A stretch of 64,000 bases of DNA from Epiperipatus broadwayi. Its lineage: Eukaryota > Onychophora > Udeonychophora > Euonychophora > Peripatidae. How positions within the stretch are numbered: position 1 is the first letter of the stretch; each line of letters begins with the position of its first letter. Shown here piece by piece: positions 50,534 through 62,576 of the stretch. The stretch covers positions 2,298,001-2,362,000 of the forward strand of contig JAQFVV010012498.1 in the NCBI GenBank assembly GCA_028023455.1, written 5' to 3'. Both the position numbers and the translations under genes were made by a program. The notes beneath the pieces were generated by a model. It saw only the letters and a program-made list of their open reading frames with translations, was not told the DNA's origin and did no database searches.

Positions 50534-50914
50534 GCACTGTTAAGATCTAATTTTTACATATTTATTTTATTACGACTGTCAGCCCATGCCACTAGCTCAA
50601 GAAGATGCAGAGATTTATAAAATATAAATTCTTATTAAAATATATTTTCAATACTAAAAAAAATAAAAGAAGTCACTGGCAGTAATAACACAAACAAACA
50701 TTTATTAAACATATATAAACTTAGAATTATTTTAGTATGATATTTACTTTATAATTGAATTTACATTTTATTTTAGAAGTTTGCATAGATGAATTTAATA
50801 ATATTTTATTAGTGTCAAGTATGAATAGACTACATAGATTGCATTTGGAAAGAAAATATTCTATCCCTTATTTAACCTTAGGCCAAAAGTTCGCAGTCAA
50901 ACCAATGCCAATCT
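50534..50914. repeat. Loop of the giant palindrome
   Basis: About 380 bp between the arms. It is homologous to 19150-19600 (TGTCAGCCC..CACTAGCTCA block and following), which shows that the palindrome belongs to a dispersed family. Confidence 0.75.
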
Positions 50915-52396
50915 ATCTGATATATCAATGTATTCAATGGAGCATGAATACAACAGCACAATACCATACTGTCAGGAAGACACATCTGAACAGCATGGTT
51001 AAAGAAAAGAAATTGTCTCATCCAGTACATGAATGGTTCATCTGTCTGGTGAGAAGAACAATAAAAAAAACTCCATAGGAAGGGATTGCGGTCCTTTTTG
51101 CCAACTTATGATTCCATTCCATAGACAAAAGGGGTAATCCATGGAGCAGGGAATACTGTCTGTCTCTGATGGTCAATAAGAAGTAGGCTTATTTTGCCCA
51201 AGTGTGGTGGATAATTTGATCCAGCACGTAGTGGATCTTCATACTACATTTACTAATTACACCAATATTTCCGATCGATTAATGCAATTTAACTACGAAA
51301 CAAATAACCTAAGATTAACCCTCCCTTAATTAAACTAATATAACTTTACAAATCTATGGAACCATTCATGCCCAACTTAAATTTAACATGATTTAATTAA
51401 AAGTTTAGCACAACAGAAAAAAATCATAATAAACAAATAAATTAATGGAAATGATTTTAAAAAAATACATTCAATAAAAATAATTATTAATAAATAATTT
51501 AGTCAGATATGAAATTCTATTTCTATTTAAATATTGAAAAGTTTAGAATTCTTACTGTTTCAAATACTGGAAAGTTTTAGAATTAATGTTCATTAGTTAT
51601 ATTTATAGTTCTTACAGTTTTAAAAAGTTCATCTTTAACAGATGTTTGCAATTTGGGATCCAGTGTTAATTCCCCCAATGCCCTGGGGAGAACAGTATGC
51701 TGTTGCCTGTTTTATTGATACATCCAGAGGTCTTTTATTTTAGCTGATATAGGAAAATAATTGGTCATTTCTCTTTCTTCTTTTTTATTAAAAAAACTGA
51801 AGGGATTGAAGAGTGTGTCTTTTCAATCCCTTCTCCTTCAACTCTCTCCACACTAACACATAGCACACCTCTTCTTTCACATCTCTTTTTCCTAATTTAT
51901 TTCCAAACTTTTTCTTTTATATTAAATTTTTGGATCGAGTGGACATTACATCATGATGATGATGATCCTTTCATTGAGATTAATCTCCTGAGGGATTTTT
52001 TTATTGGCCATTCTGTTCCTATTGTTTTTCTCTCCTATCTGACTTTTAATTATACATTTTGAGATGCCCAATGGCTAGTTTACTTTTACTAATTGAAAAT
52101 AATCATTTTCATTTTACACAATAGCATTAAATAAATTTGTACATTCTTTTTAATGATATATTTTTATCTTTAAAACTTTTAAGTTTTTTTCTGAAAATTT
52201 AGTTTTAAAATACTTTTTTTTCTTTAATAAAGTTTTCTTTTAATAATTTTTCATCTGTGTGATTTTATATATATAAAATTTAAATGAATTTTAATTTTCA
52301 ATTTTTAATTTAAAAAAAAAAGTTTTTATCTGTGAACTTTTATTTTTAATTTTATTTATTAGAATGTAATGGCATGTGTGCCCGTTACAATATATT
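50915..52396. repeat. Giant inverted repeat, right arm (empty site for the MITE)
   Basis: Mirror of the left arm. It starts CCAATGCCAATCTATCTGATA and ends GGCATGTGTGCCCGTTACAA before ATATATTG. The interval 52290-52300 holds the single TTAA that is interrupted by the MITE in the other arm. The open frame at 50755-51078 spans loop and arm and has no recognisable product. Confidence 0.9.
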
Positions 52397-52399
52397 GTG

Positions 52400-53615
52400 C
52401 CAGTCGAATGTGTATGCTGATTTAACCCAGTTCGAAGACTAGATGAAATTACCTCAAGGCCACTCATATTTGAGATATAAAAATCAAGAATACTATGGCC
52501 TCTGCCCTATTCATCCATTTTTGAGTCTAACCACAAACCAACAACATATCCAAGACATGCATAAATTATTTTCTAAACCTGGCCCACTAGCATCAGGGGA
52601 GAGACAATCAACTAGAACTACTTAAGTATCTAAAATTAGAGTAATGGGCCACTATATATATATAAATATGAATGAAATGCTTGTGCTATGCTTGGATCAT
52701 CAGAAAATTAACCTAACAGATTAATCAAATGAAAGGTTGAAAAAATAATCATAAGACTAATGCTTGTACTTTAAAGAAAGATATACTTTAATAAGTGATA
52801 TAATAAAATATTATTAAGGTTTTAAATATCCACTATTCCCCAAGTAACACATAACCAATAATTTTATAAATGAGGCAGTCTAAATTACATACAATTTTGC
52901 GGTATGGATATTGCTTTTCCAATTTAATTTAGTTTAACAACTCATACCCCTTTCGATAAAGCAAGGTTTAAGTAAATATTTCACAAAGCATTTAATCACT
53001 GATTTGTGCTATGTGTATAATTTAAAATATTTGAAGATTTCTTTTAATAACTAACATTTAACCTTAAGAATACAAAAGAATAAAAATATTTGTTATTGCG
53101 GAGATCGAATTGGTAAAAACAAAAGAAAACCTGAACTAACATTAAGTTATAAATAGTCATTTTTAAAGTGAAAATATTTTCAATAATAAAAAAAATAATA
53201 ACACAGCATAAAGAAACTAAAAGAAGTATGTCATGCTTATTTGATTTTATAAAATGAGGAATAGTGAAGGAGGACATTTAATTATAAAGAAAGATCAATT
53301 TAAATAAATATAAATATAATATTAAAATTAGATAAATACATAAGAAAAGATAATAAGTTAAATGAGAACATTTAAAAAAAGATATAGATTTAAAACAAGG
53401 AAAGTAAAAGTTTGTGAGGAGATGATGAAAGATTACCAGTACAGGTTTTTAGTCTTTGTCCATTTCCCCCGACATCCTGGCTTGACTGACATTTATGGAT
53501 TTATTTGTCCAGACAACGTTTTTCTTATTGAAAGCATTTGATACATAGGGTACATAGATAGCTCACAGTTCAGTTCCATTATATCCTCAACCCTTATGGC
53601 ATTTGATGGATCAGA
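52400..53615. other. AT-rich stretch, no gene recognised
   Basis: A 60-codon plus-strand frame at 52443-52625 starts MKLPQGHSYLRYKNQ; it is not recognised and not convincing. A less AT-rich patch lies at 53430-53620. Confidence 0.45.
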
Positions 53616-53619
53616 CAAT

Positions 53620-54170
53620 TGAAAAGTTAATTTTAATTTACTCTGCATATGCAGCCCACTTGAATTTCATTGAGGGTTCATTAAATTAAAGGTTTAAATT
53701 ACTGTTTATATTTGTAATGAAGTGAATATGACTGAAAACAACAAATCATTAAAGACATGGCCAGGAATTGTGATAATAAACTTAATTTTTTTATAAAATT
53801 ATCACCAACTAAATTGTGGCAGGATTAAAAGAACAAAACAACAATCTCTTGTCATACCCACTTATAGATAGATATAACAAACAATTACTGACTAAAATAT
53901 TTCATTAGAAAGAAGATGAATAATAGCAATGCTAGAGATTTATAATATTCTTTTAAAGTTCATATCTATTTCTTTTAGCATTAAAAGTTCACATTCAATC
54001 TTTAGATACTTGTTTATCTCAGCTTGACAGATTTTATTTGTCGAACTATAGCTATGATGGTATAGGTTTTAATCATAATTCAAAAATCACTAAGCAGCTT
54101 TCATGTTAGTTTATTCTTTTCTTGACAGCTGGTTCTCTCTGCAGTTTTGGATATTAAAAATGTATGTTTA
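53620..54170 (+). repeat. Dispersed direct repeat, left copy (pair with 60880-61435)
   Basis: Ordered matches to 60880-61435: ATGCAGCC, GTTTAAATTA, ATGACTGAAAACA, TTGTGATAATAAACTTAATT, AACAATTACTGACTAAAATA, TTTCATTAGAAA, AGATTTATAAT, ATCTATTTCTTT and TTTTAATCATAATT. The two copies lie 7.26 kb apart on either side of the LTR-like/Penelope block. No coding capacity is recognised. Confidence 0.85.
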
Positions 54171-54869
54171 TAAATTGGACACATATTGGAAACAATGTTC
54201 AAGATGTTTTTTCATTGGTTGATGACTTTATTTTTTGCCTAAGTGAGGGACTATGGCTTTCACTCTACTATATGGCTAGGGTGAAGAAGATGTTTCTTTA
54301 CTCTTGTATAGAAATAGAACCAAAATACACAAATAAATATAGTTATGGGAAGCTGACAGAATCAAGCATAATGACTAAAGCACATAGCAGAATGACAGAA
54401 GAGTCATAATACTCAGAAAAAACAGAAAAATAATAAAGCAGTTCATGATTCCTATTTATATCCTTTTGATTTTGCTTATCAAAAAAATCAGATTGATCAG
54501 TAGTTGTTTGACTCCTTTGATCTATTGGTTATAAATAATGTCTACTTTCCATTTTGGTCTGTAGTTTGATTTTTCCAATCATACCATTAACAAATTTTTA
54601 TTTTTGAAAGGTATTAATGAAATAATAGCCTAAATTATGTCATATAGTTATCTCTTTATTTAATTACTCTGTTTATGAGCTTTTTAATTACTTTTTCTAA
54701 CTTTGTAATTGTTAAAAAAATACACATTTTGTTTTAACATACTGTTAAAAGTAAGTTTGCCATTAATCATATCATATACATTTAACTGTGGATATAAATT
54801 ATTTATCAAAATTTTTTAAAAACTTTTATTTAATAAAATTCCATTGAATTTTTAAATTACTGACATAAA

Positions 54870-54872
<3 letters not shown>

Positions 54873-54916
<44 letters not shown>

Positions 54917-54937
54917 TATATATATATATATATATAT
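54873..54937. repeat. (AT)n microsatellite
   Basis: (AT)n interrupted by one GA near 54915; it lies just downstream of the gag-like remnant on the minus strand. Confidence 0.95.
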
Positions 54938-54961
54938 TGCTTCATATCAATACGACAGTCC

Positions 54962-56060
54962 CTACCAAGTACTATTTGGATTGTGGATATTAGCATTTAC
55001 ATAATTAGCTGGTCCTATCTGATGTTCTTTCTTTTGTTTTTCTATTCTAATCTGGTTGCATATTATTAAAATGCTCAGACTTGTATCCATTTCTGTAATA
55101 GAATATCTTTTTAAGAAGATGTTAATAAATTCCTGATAAGTTATGCTTTTATCTAGTTGAACAAAACTACATTTATAATTTACTATCAACATTTGTGGTA
55201 TTATGAAGCAGCTTTCTCTCAGTTTTATGCTTTATTTCTGCACATACTTGCTATATTCCCATTCTTAAGCCATTTTTTCTGCATTCTGTTGATATGTTCT
55301 ATAAAGCTTTCCTTTATATTATCCATTTTATCTTTTAATTCATCATTAAGCCTTTTCCCCCCTAAGCAGTACAGGTTGTTTTTGTATTTTTAATTGTTGC
55401 TGTAAGTCTTCTTTTATTGGTACTACTACTTCTTCCATCCTGTCTACTCTTATACTTTCTAATTTAATTTTTCTAATTTTATTAATATTTTATTTTGCCA
55501 CCTTCACTTCTTGACCTACTTTTTCAATATTTTTTCTTAGATTTTTCTCCACTGCTTCTATTGCATTTTGCACCTGATTGGCTCTATCCCTTATTTCCTG
55601 CTTTATTTCTTCCATATGTTGCTTCATTTCTGTCATATTTTGATTCAGTTTTTCCATCTTTTCCATTAAATTCTATTGATTCTTATCTAACATGTCCATC
55701 ATCAGCTTCACCAACATTTGCATTTCTGTTGGCTCATTTGTTCTTTCAATTATTTGTGGATTTTAAAAAGAAATGGGACTATCTTGCTCTATGATGTTAG
55801 ATTGTTTTGCTCCTTTGATTCCAAATTTAGAACAGACAAAACTATATACATACAACAAAAGTTTTTCTTTATTTTGCAAAGTAATTCAAAAGTATGCTTT
55901 AATAATAATTGCAAACTATTAACTATTCTTTAGTTATCAACTTGACTCTGCCATTTATTAGATGAGCACATTCTGGTTCCATACAAAAGTCCTACTTTGG
56001 CATTCACCATATGTCTTTTAATCATATTTTCTGCTTTTAAACTTTCTATTGTGTCCAATA
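54962..56060 (-). pseudogene. Coiled-coil gag-like remnant of an LTR retrotransposon
   Basis: The minus-strand translation from about 56060 gives ESLKAENMIKRHMVNAKVGLL and on to a stop. From about 55770 it gives a long methionine/Glu/Lys-rich coiled coil (MEKMEKLNQNMTEMKQ, EEIKQEIRDRANQ, QNAIEAVEKNLRKNIEKV) with two in-frame stops. From about 55192 it gives SITYQEFINIFLKRYSI, which resembles the gag F-x-x-x-F-L-x-x-Y block, then an Arg/Lys-rich piece. Order and composition fit a Ty3/Gypsy-type gag, which packages the element's RNA in particles. It is broken by several stops and frameshifts. The plus-strand pyrimidine-rich frames at 55157-55933 are shadows of this. Confidence 0.55.
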
Positions 56061-56426
56061 CTGCCAATATTTAATTTTATTAAACAAAATAATTTTCACT
56101 ATGTGTCATATTATATATATTTTTTATTGTCATTATTACCAATTATTGTCAACAAAACTTTTTTTGATAAATATATTTTTTCAATAAATAAAATTATATT
56201 TCTAAATCTAAAATGAACTACTTAAAAAATTCTTCCCTTCTTCATCATATGAAATTAAAACAAAGATTAACTTATTAATTATTATTGATATTTTACATCA
56301 ATTTTTTTCTTAAATCAATCTATAATAAAATTAGACTTTTTATTTCTGGGACTCATATATATATATATAAAAACAAAAAAAAAACCAAAAAAATAAAGAC
56401 TTATAAATCCAATAAATAATATAATA

Positions 56427-56454
56427 TTTCAACCAGAGGACTGGTTTTCATCAG
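56427..56454 (-). ncRNA. Hammerhead-ribozyme-like core in PLE 3' region
   Basis: Read on the minus strand: CUGAUGA (56454-56448), one extra A, then a perfect 6-bp stem AACCAG/CUGGUU with loop UCCU, then GAAA (56430-56427). This is the conserved hammerhead core with stem II, and Penelope-like elements are known to carry hammerhead motifs. After GAAA a short stem III (AUA-UUA-UAU) is possible. I see no good stem I, so it is probably degenerate or inactive. Confidence 0.5.
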
Positions 56455-56946
56455 AAAGAAAAAAAATACACAGTAAAATGGCGGTAATCAAAAATTACAG
56501 ATTTGGTAAAAGATTAAAAATTTAACAAACCCCCCTGATTGGTCACAAAATCTAACACAGAATATCTACCCAATCAATGACAAAATTCAAACAAAAAAAA
56601 AAAACTACATTCCCTCCTAATCAAGCTTAAATTCTATTTAAATTAAAATAAATATAAAAATAAAAAATCCAAAATTAAAAATTAAAATATACATATGTGC
56701 ATACATAGAAAAATTAAACTATGCTCACACACAAAAAATAGCTGTGCTCACATTAATATTCATTAAAAACTAAAATACTTATACATTTTAAAAATTATAG
56801 TTAGTGCAAAGTACAATAATTTATAACTAATTATTTATCTATAAACCAATTAAACACAGATATTAAACATCCATGTAAACAATCTTTACATAAAAAAACT
56901 TCATATAAGAAAATTTTCACATAAAAAACACACATATAGAAATCAT

Positions 56947-59780
56947 TTAGGAGACCAGGTAACCCAAAGATGTAATAGTTCCAGTGTTCAAATTCAATCC
57001 ATGCGGTTCTAAGGTCTTGAATTTAAAAATAAAAAAACTCTCCTTTTGTTTCCTCTCCCTTGTAGAAGAAAAACCTTCCTGAAGAATCACTACTTTTAAA
57101 TCATCAATTGAATGATTCGGTAAGTTAAAATGTTTTGGAACCAGTCTATCTTTATTCTTATGCAAAATGTCAAATCTATGATTAGTCATTCTGACATGTA
57201 AACTATTTGCTGACTCACCTATATACTGGTTTAAACATCTACTACACTCTATCAAATATATCAAATTAACACTTTTACATGTAACATAATTAGGAATATA
57301 CCATTTGAAATTACAATTCTTAGTACTAAAGACCACTTTTGTCACAACAATATGTTTACATGTAAAACATCTTTTATCTTTACATGGAGAACATCCTTTT
57401 TCCTGTACAGAACTACTAATAAAATTTGTTTTGACAAGTATATCTCTAAGTGATCTATGTTTTCGATATACAGCCTTAGGTGGATCAGAAAAAATAGATT
57501 TTAAATAATCTGTGGACTGTAATATGTTAAAATGTTTTGCCAATATCCGGTTAATATTAGGTAAATCTCTATTAAAAGTAAGAACCAATGGTGGAACATC
57601 TAATTGTTTTTTACTCTTTTCAGATAAAAGAAGTTTCTTTCTATCAATTAAAGAAGATCTCCTTACTGCATTATCCAACAATGTTTTAGGATACCTCATA
57701 TTGAGCAATCTATTATATAAAATACAATTATTTTGTTGAAGAAATTTCTCATCATTACAAATCCTCTTCATCCTTAAAAATTGACTATAAGGAATATTAG
57801 CCTTTAAATGTTTAGGATGGTTACTATAAAAATGTAGATAGCGGTTATTATCAGTTGGTTTCCTATATACAGTGGTAGTAAGAACTCTATTAGTGTAAAT
57901 AACTTCAACATCAAGAAAATGAGCAATTGATTTTGAAAAATTCATTGTGAAATTAATATGTTTATTAAAATTATTTAAATAACTTAAAAAATTATGAAGT
58001 TCAACTTAACTATGTGGCCATATCATGAAAATGTCATCTATATATCTAAGCCAAGTGTGAGGTTTCAGCTTAGCATTATCAAGTATAGAGGACTCCAGTT
58101 TTGACATAAAAATATTCGCATAACTTGGTGCCATCTTTGTACCCATTGCAGTACCTTGTTTCTGTAAATAGTATCTAGAATCAAAAGTAAAAAAAATATT
58201 TCTTAAAACCAAATATATTAATTCAACCATAGTAGTAATAAAATCATGATCATACTCTCTATCTTGTAAAGCACATTTAATAGCCTCAACTCCATCATCA
58301 TGAGGTATATTTGTGTATAATGATACAATATCCAAAGTAACCAAAAAACAATCAACTAGTAATTCAGATTTAATATTTTCTAACATGCAAAGAAAATGAG
58401 TAGTATCTATAACATAAGAATTAAATGATGGTGGAATAAATTTAATAATATTATCAACATATGCTGAAATATTTTCTGTAGGACTACCAATACTAGCTAC
58501 AATAGGTCTGCCTGGACAACCAGGTTTATGAATCTTTGGCAAAATATAAAAACTACTAGGATGAATTTTGGTTGGTACTAAAAAGTTATATACATTATTA
58601 TTTATAAGACCCCTAGCTCTCATATCTTTTAAACTAAAAAGTATACCCTTGAATAATGAATTAATAGTGGTTAATGAAATAGGCTCATAAAAAATTTTAT
58701 CATCTAAAAGCTCCAGAGCTTTTTTAACATAATCATCTTTATTCATAATTACTATTGATCCACCTTTGTCAGCTAGTTTTATAATAATATCCTGTCTTTT
58801 CACTAAATTACGTAATGCATTCATCTCTCTCAATGTTAAATTACTCTTATACTTACTATGTTGTTTAAGTCTAATTTCATTAATAATATCCTGATATACA
58901 TTATCAATGTACATATCTAATAACACATTCCTTTGATGTGGTGGTGTCCAATCAGATCGTAATTTTCCAATAGTATCACATTCTTGGTTTCCAAAAAATT
59001 CTCTTAATCTAAGTCTTCTTGAAAAATTATCTAAATCCTGATGAATTTTAAACTAATTTTTTTGATAAAATGACTGAACTGTAGGGCAAAAAGATAAACC
59101 TTTATTTAACAGTGAACATTCTGCCTCACTAAGATTAATGTTAGATTAATCACATTGTTTTTCTTATTAGCTAAACATAAAAAGTCATTGCTATAAATAT
59201 TTGGGTTAGATTTATTAGTATTTGTATTTCCAGAAACTAAAATATTGTTAGTGCATTCAGAATCTGTAACTCTATGAACCAATGCTAAACCAGCATCACT
59301 ATTAAGAACAGATGGTAACATTTCAGCACAATCTAATGAATGTGAAGATGATACAAATGATTGATCAGTATCAATTGGAATCATATCTGATGTAGAAATA
59401 TCTGACACAGTATGATTATCAGAAGTCATACAATTAATTAGTGTTTGTGACTGATTAATAACTAATTCAAATCTCGGCTCATTACCCATAACTTTGAACC
59501 AATGATATATTTTATTATGAAATTTCTTCACCAATAACTTCTCTCTCAAAAAAACCCATTCCTGTAATTCCTTCTGTTCATCTATATTCATTAAATTACA
59601 ACTACCAAAATGTATAATTTCTTTTTCAATTAATTTAAGTTTTACCAAAAATGCATCTTTCAAAATATGTATTAATGCAACAGATGCTTCTCTTATTGTA
59701 TTATCCCATTTAATTGCATGTTCCCTAGGAAATTGGTCTATGTTAGCAATATATATATATATATATTGGTCTTCACACAC
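56947..59780 (-). pseudogene. Penelope RT/GIY-YIG polyprotein, inactivated
   Basis: The N-terminal segment is 59780-59106; a frameshift near 59140 then restores the LSEAECSLLNKGLSFCPT block. The RT (58926-58006) shows KLADKGGSIVIM, FYILPKIHKPGCPGRPIV, LVTLDIVSLYTNIPHDDGV (motif A), QKQGTAMGTKMAPSYANIF (motif B) and RYIDDIFMIW (motif C). The C-terminal part (57945-56947) has CSPCKDKRCFTCKH, a Cys/His cluster, then YLIECSRCLNQYIGES followed by NSLHVRMTNHR, the GIY-YIG nuclease core. Inactivating changes: the frameshift near 59140, TAG at 59055-59053 and TAA at 58008-58006, the last two in the RT frame. All catalytic motifs are otherwise intact, so the copy is fairly young. Plus-strand frames at 57305-57739 are shadows. 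Confidence 0.9.
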
Positions 59781-59817
59781 ACATATATATATATATATTC
59801 AGGAATATATTATACAT

Positions 59818-59838
59818 TGAGCCCCATGTTGGGCACCA
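59818..59838 (-). other. tRNA-Lys-like primer-binding site of an LTR element
   Basis: On the minus strand TGGTGCCCAACATGGGGCTC is complementary to the 3' end of tRNA-Lys (T-arm ...GAGCCCCACGTTGGGCGCCA, two differences). It begins three bases after TTTACA, a plausible LTR end. An AATAAA lies about 90 bp upstream in the same sense (near 59930), as expected inside an LTR. The LTR start is not defined. Confidence 0.45.
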
Positions 59839-60656
59839 GATTGTAAATTATTATATGTTTGTATTGTCTGTTGCTGACCGTAATAATTATAGACTGTAAC
59901 AGTCCAAATGGAAAATTCACACAAATTTATTTAGGGGCAATCTGCATGTGTAATCCATATTCTGACATCACAGAACAACAATTTCTTTTTTTACAGCTTG
60001 CTAAGATTAGCTAATCACATGAGACTCTGATCCTATTCTAATTAAATTATTGATTGAAAAAAAGGACAAAATGCTACAATGTAATGAGGCATTTACAAAG
60101 CAAAAATTGACTGCCTAATAAATTTATAAAAAAATATATTTAACGAATGATTGATACAATAATTAAGTTTATGCACAGTTGTTATATATGGTGTAAGACT
60201 TTTAAATGTTTTCTAATAGATCTTAAGTAATTCTGAAAAGATATAAACTTACTTTATAGACTAATAATTACAAGCAATTATTATTAAAGTTTTAAGATTA
60301 ATAAACTTACAGTCTGATTAATACAACAAATTTATATACTATTTAAATAACTGAACTACTATAAATGCATTCAGGCTTGTAATGTGTGGAAGTAATTAAA
60401 TGCTATATAAGCAAATGTAAGAGGCAACATTGGTATTACATTATTTGTTTATGGATACATACATGTGAGCTAGAAACATGCTATAGGTTAGGAATTTACT
60501 CCTATTGTATATTAAGCATAAGAGTGACCAGCAGTTTTGAAAGTTGTATTATCCATGACATGTACAAAGAGAAGGTAGATAACATACAGTAGAGATTTCC
60601 CTCTATTAAATATATTGTGCTAAATAAAATAATGAATAATAAATTACATATGACTG

Positions 60657-60777
<121 letters not shown>

Positions 60778-60879
60778 ATAACCCAAAATAAAGGGTATAG
60801 TTGTTCACTTGCTCAATATTCCCACTTATACTTACTCAAAACTGGAGGATAGTTTGCTTAAAACTGTAATTTATTAAAA

Positions 60880-61435
60880 GACAATTAAAAAAATAATATT
60901 AATTTACTCTATCTATGCAGCCAGCTTGAATTTCCTTTAGGGTTTATTAAATTACAAGTTTAAATTATTAATTATATTTTTGATGAAGTGTAAATGACTG
61001 AAAACATTAAACCATTAAAAGCACAATTAGAGATTGTGATAATAAACTTAATTGCTTATAAAAATTATAATAATTTAAATTGTGACATGATAAAAAGAAC
61101 AAAACAAGAACATCTTGCCATACCTGCTTATAGATGGATTTAACAAACAATTACTGACTAAAATATTTCATTAGAAAAGTTATAAATATTAGTAATGTTA
61201 GAGATTTATAATGCTTTTAAAGTTCACATCTATTTCTTTCAGCATTAAAAAGTTGCATTCATTCTGTAGATACTAGTTTATCTTTTCAGAATTTATCCAT
61301 TGAATCATAGCTATAGTGGTAGTAGATTTTAATCATAATTTAAAATTTACTATGTAGCTTTAGTGGTAGTTTATTATTTACTTGGTAGCTGGTTTCTTTT
61401 TGTAGCTTTAGACATTAGAAGTTCATGCATATAAA
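60880..61435 (+). repeat. Dispersed direct repeat, right copy (pair with 53620-54170)
   Basis: Diverged copy of 53620-54170 in the same orientation (see its matching blocks). Similarity ends at about 61435, where a hAT-like end (CAGTGATGTTCAATCC) begins. Confidence 0.85.
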
Positions 61436-61436
61436 G

Positions 61437-61520
61437 CAGTGATGTTCAATCCTGGATTCATGGATCAGTGCCAGGCCACAAAAGTTTTCTGCCAGTCCAT
61501 GTGCTAGACTGGCAGGAAAG
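61437..61520 (+). mobile_element. Possible hAT-type transposon end
   Basis: CAGTGATGTTCAATCC resembles the CAGTGnTTCTCAA terminus of many hAT elements. A perfect 9-bp hairpin CTGCCAGTC/GACTGGCAG (61489-61515) follows. The opposite end and an 8-bp target duplication were not found, so this may be a truncated end or chance. Confidence 0.33.
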
Positions 61521-62572
61521 TTTGTAATAACAAAATAATAAGATTTTAAACTTTTAATTAATATAAACAATTTTTACTTATTTCTTCATCTCATTTTTAC
61601 CCAATTAAAAGAAACAGAATGAAAACAAAATCTAATCAATCATACATAAATTAATTTGTTTTTCTAGTTATCACAGATATTTATGGAAAGGGGGGTATAA
61701 TTAAATTTTTTATTATTTTCTAAACAAAATTCTAAATTAAAAAAAAGTTTTTTATTATACAAACTCCATATATATATATAGTGAGAGTACTACATGAGCC
61801 TCACCTAAAACAATTTGATTCTTTATGAATTTATCTGTGCCTATATCAAATTAACAGATATAAATAACCTACACCTATCTTAAGCTTTTCATATATCAGC
61901 TATATACATAAACTAATTAAATATTAAAAGAATAATTCTAAAAATGAATTATTCTTAATTTATTTATATGCATACATAAATAAATGTTTCTAACTAATAG
62001 TATTTTTTTACTAACCAAAATTGACATTGACAAAGCCTTAAGTCAACATTGCATTTTATCAGTTGAAACAGAGAAAATAAACATTTGGAGTTCATTACAA
62101 ATTGTATATTTAAACAATAGTGAGCATGAACATAATTATGTGATATGCTTTTGGAAATTAATCCAAGTATAAAAACGAACTAATATTGTTATAATAATAA
62201 TCTTCTATTTAGTTATTGAAGCATTAACTACGTCATCAGTAAATTTAAATGTGTTCGAATTTAGAACACTATTAAGAAAAAAAGAAGATTCAATATTTTA
62301 AAACTTTCTTCAAGTAATTAATTTACTTACTTTTAATATTATAAAGAACTAAAAAAATAATCTTTTAAATTGACAAGATTATAAGAGAAATCAATGTCTT
62401 CGAAATGAGTTTTCAAAATATATGTTTAAGAAGACAAAAATTTACAAAGATATTCTCTGGCTAGACAATTTATGCCAAGGATTTCTGCTGATGTTTTAAA
62501 CCTGAACATGTAAATTTATTTCTACTTAATGCCTAAAATATAATCATCATAATTCCCATTAAAAAAGCTGCC
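61521..62572. other. AT-rich stretch, nothing recognised
   Basis: No gene, RNA or repeat family recognised. Confidence 0.5.
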
Positions 62573-62576
62573 TTAA

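Larger units (their letters stand above)
56365..59785 (-). mobile_element. Penelope-like element (PLE), nearly complete
   Basis: Retroelement transcribed on the minus strand. It encodes an N-terminal region, a reverse transcriptase and a C-terminal GIY-YIG endonuclease, the defining Penelope layout. The 3' UTR (56946-56365) ends in T-rich sequence and (AT)n and carries a hammerhead-like motif at 56427-56454. The 5' edge lies close to an (AT)n at 59748-59766. The 3' end sits directly against the gag remnant, and a primer-binding-site-like sequence lies just beyond the 5' end, so this element seems to have inserted in an LTR retrotransposon. Confidence 0.88.

Noticed and set aside
55495-55933. 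Plus-strand pyrimidine-rich frames of 99 and 71 codons
   Set aside because: The opposite strand reads as a Glu/Lys coiled coil resembling gag; the plus-strand frames are its shadows.
57305-57739. Two plus-strand frames of 67 and 75 codons
   Set aside because: Antisense to the Penelope endonuclease/RT, which shows clear motifs.
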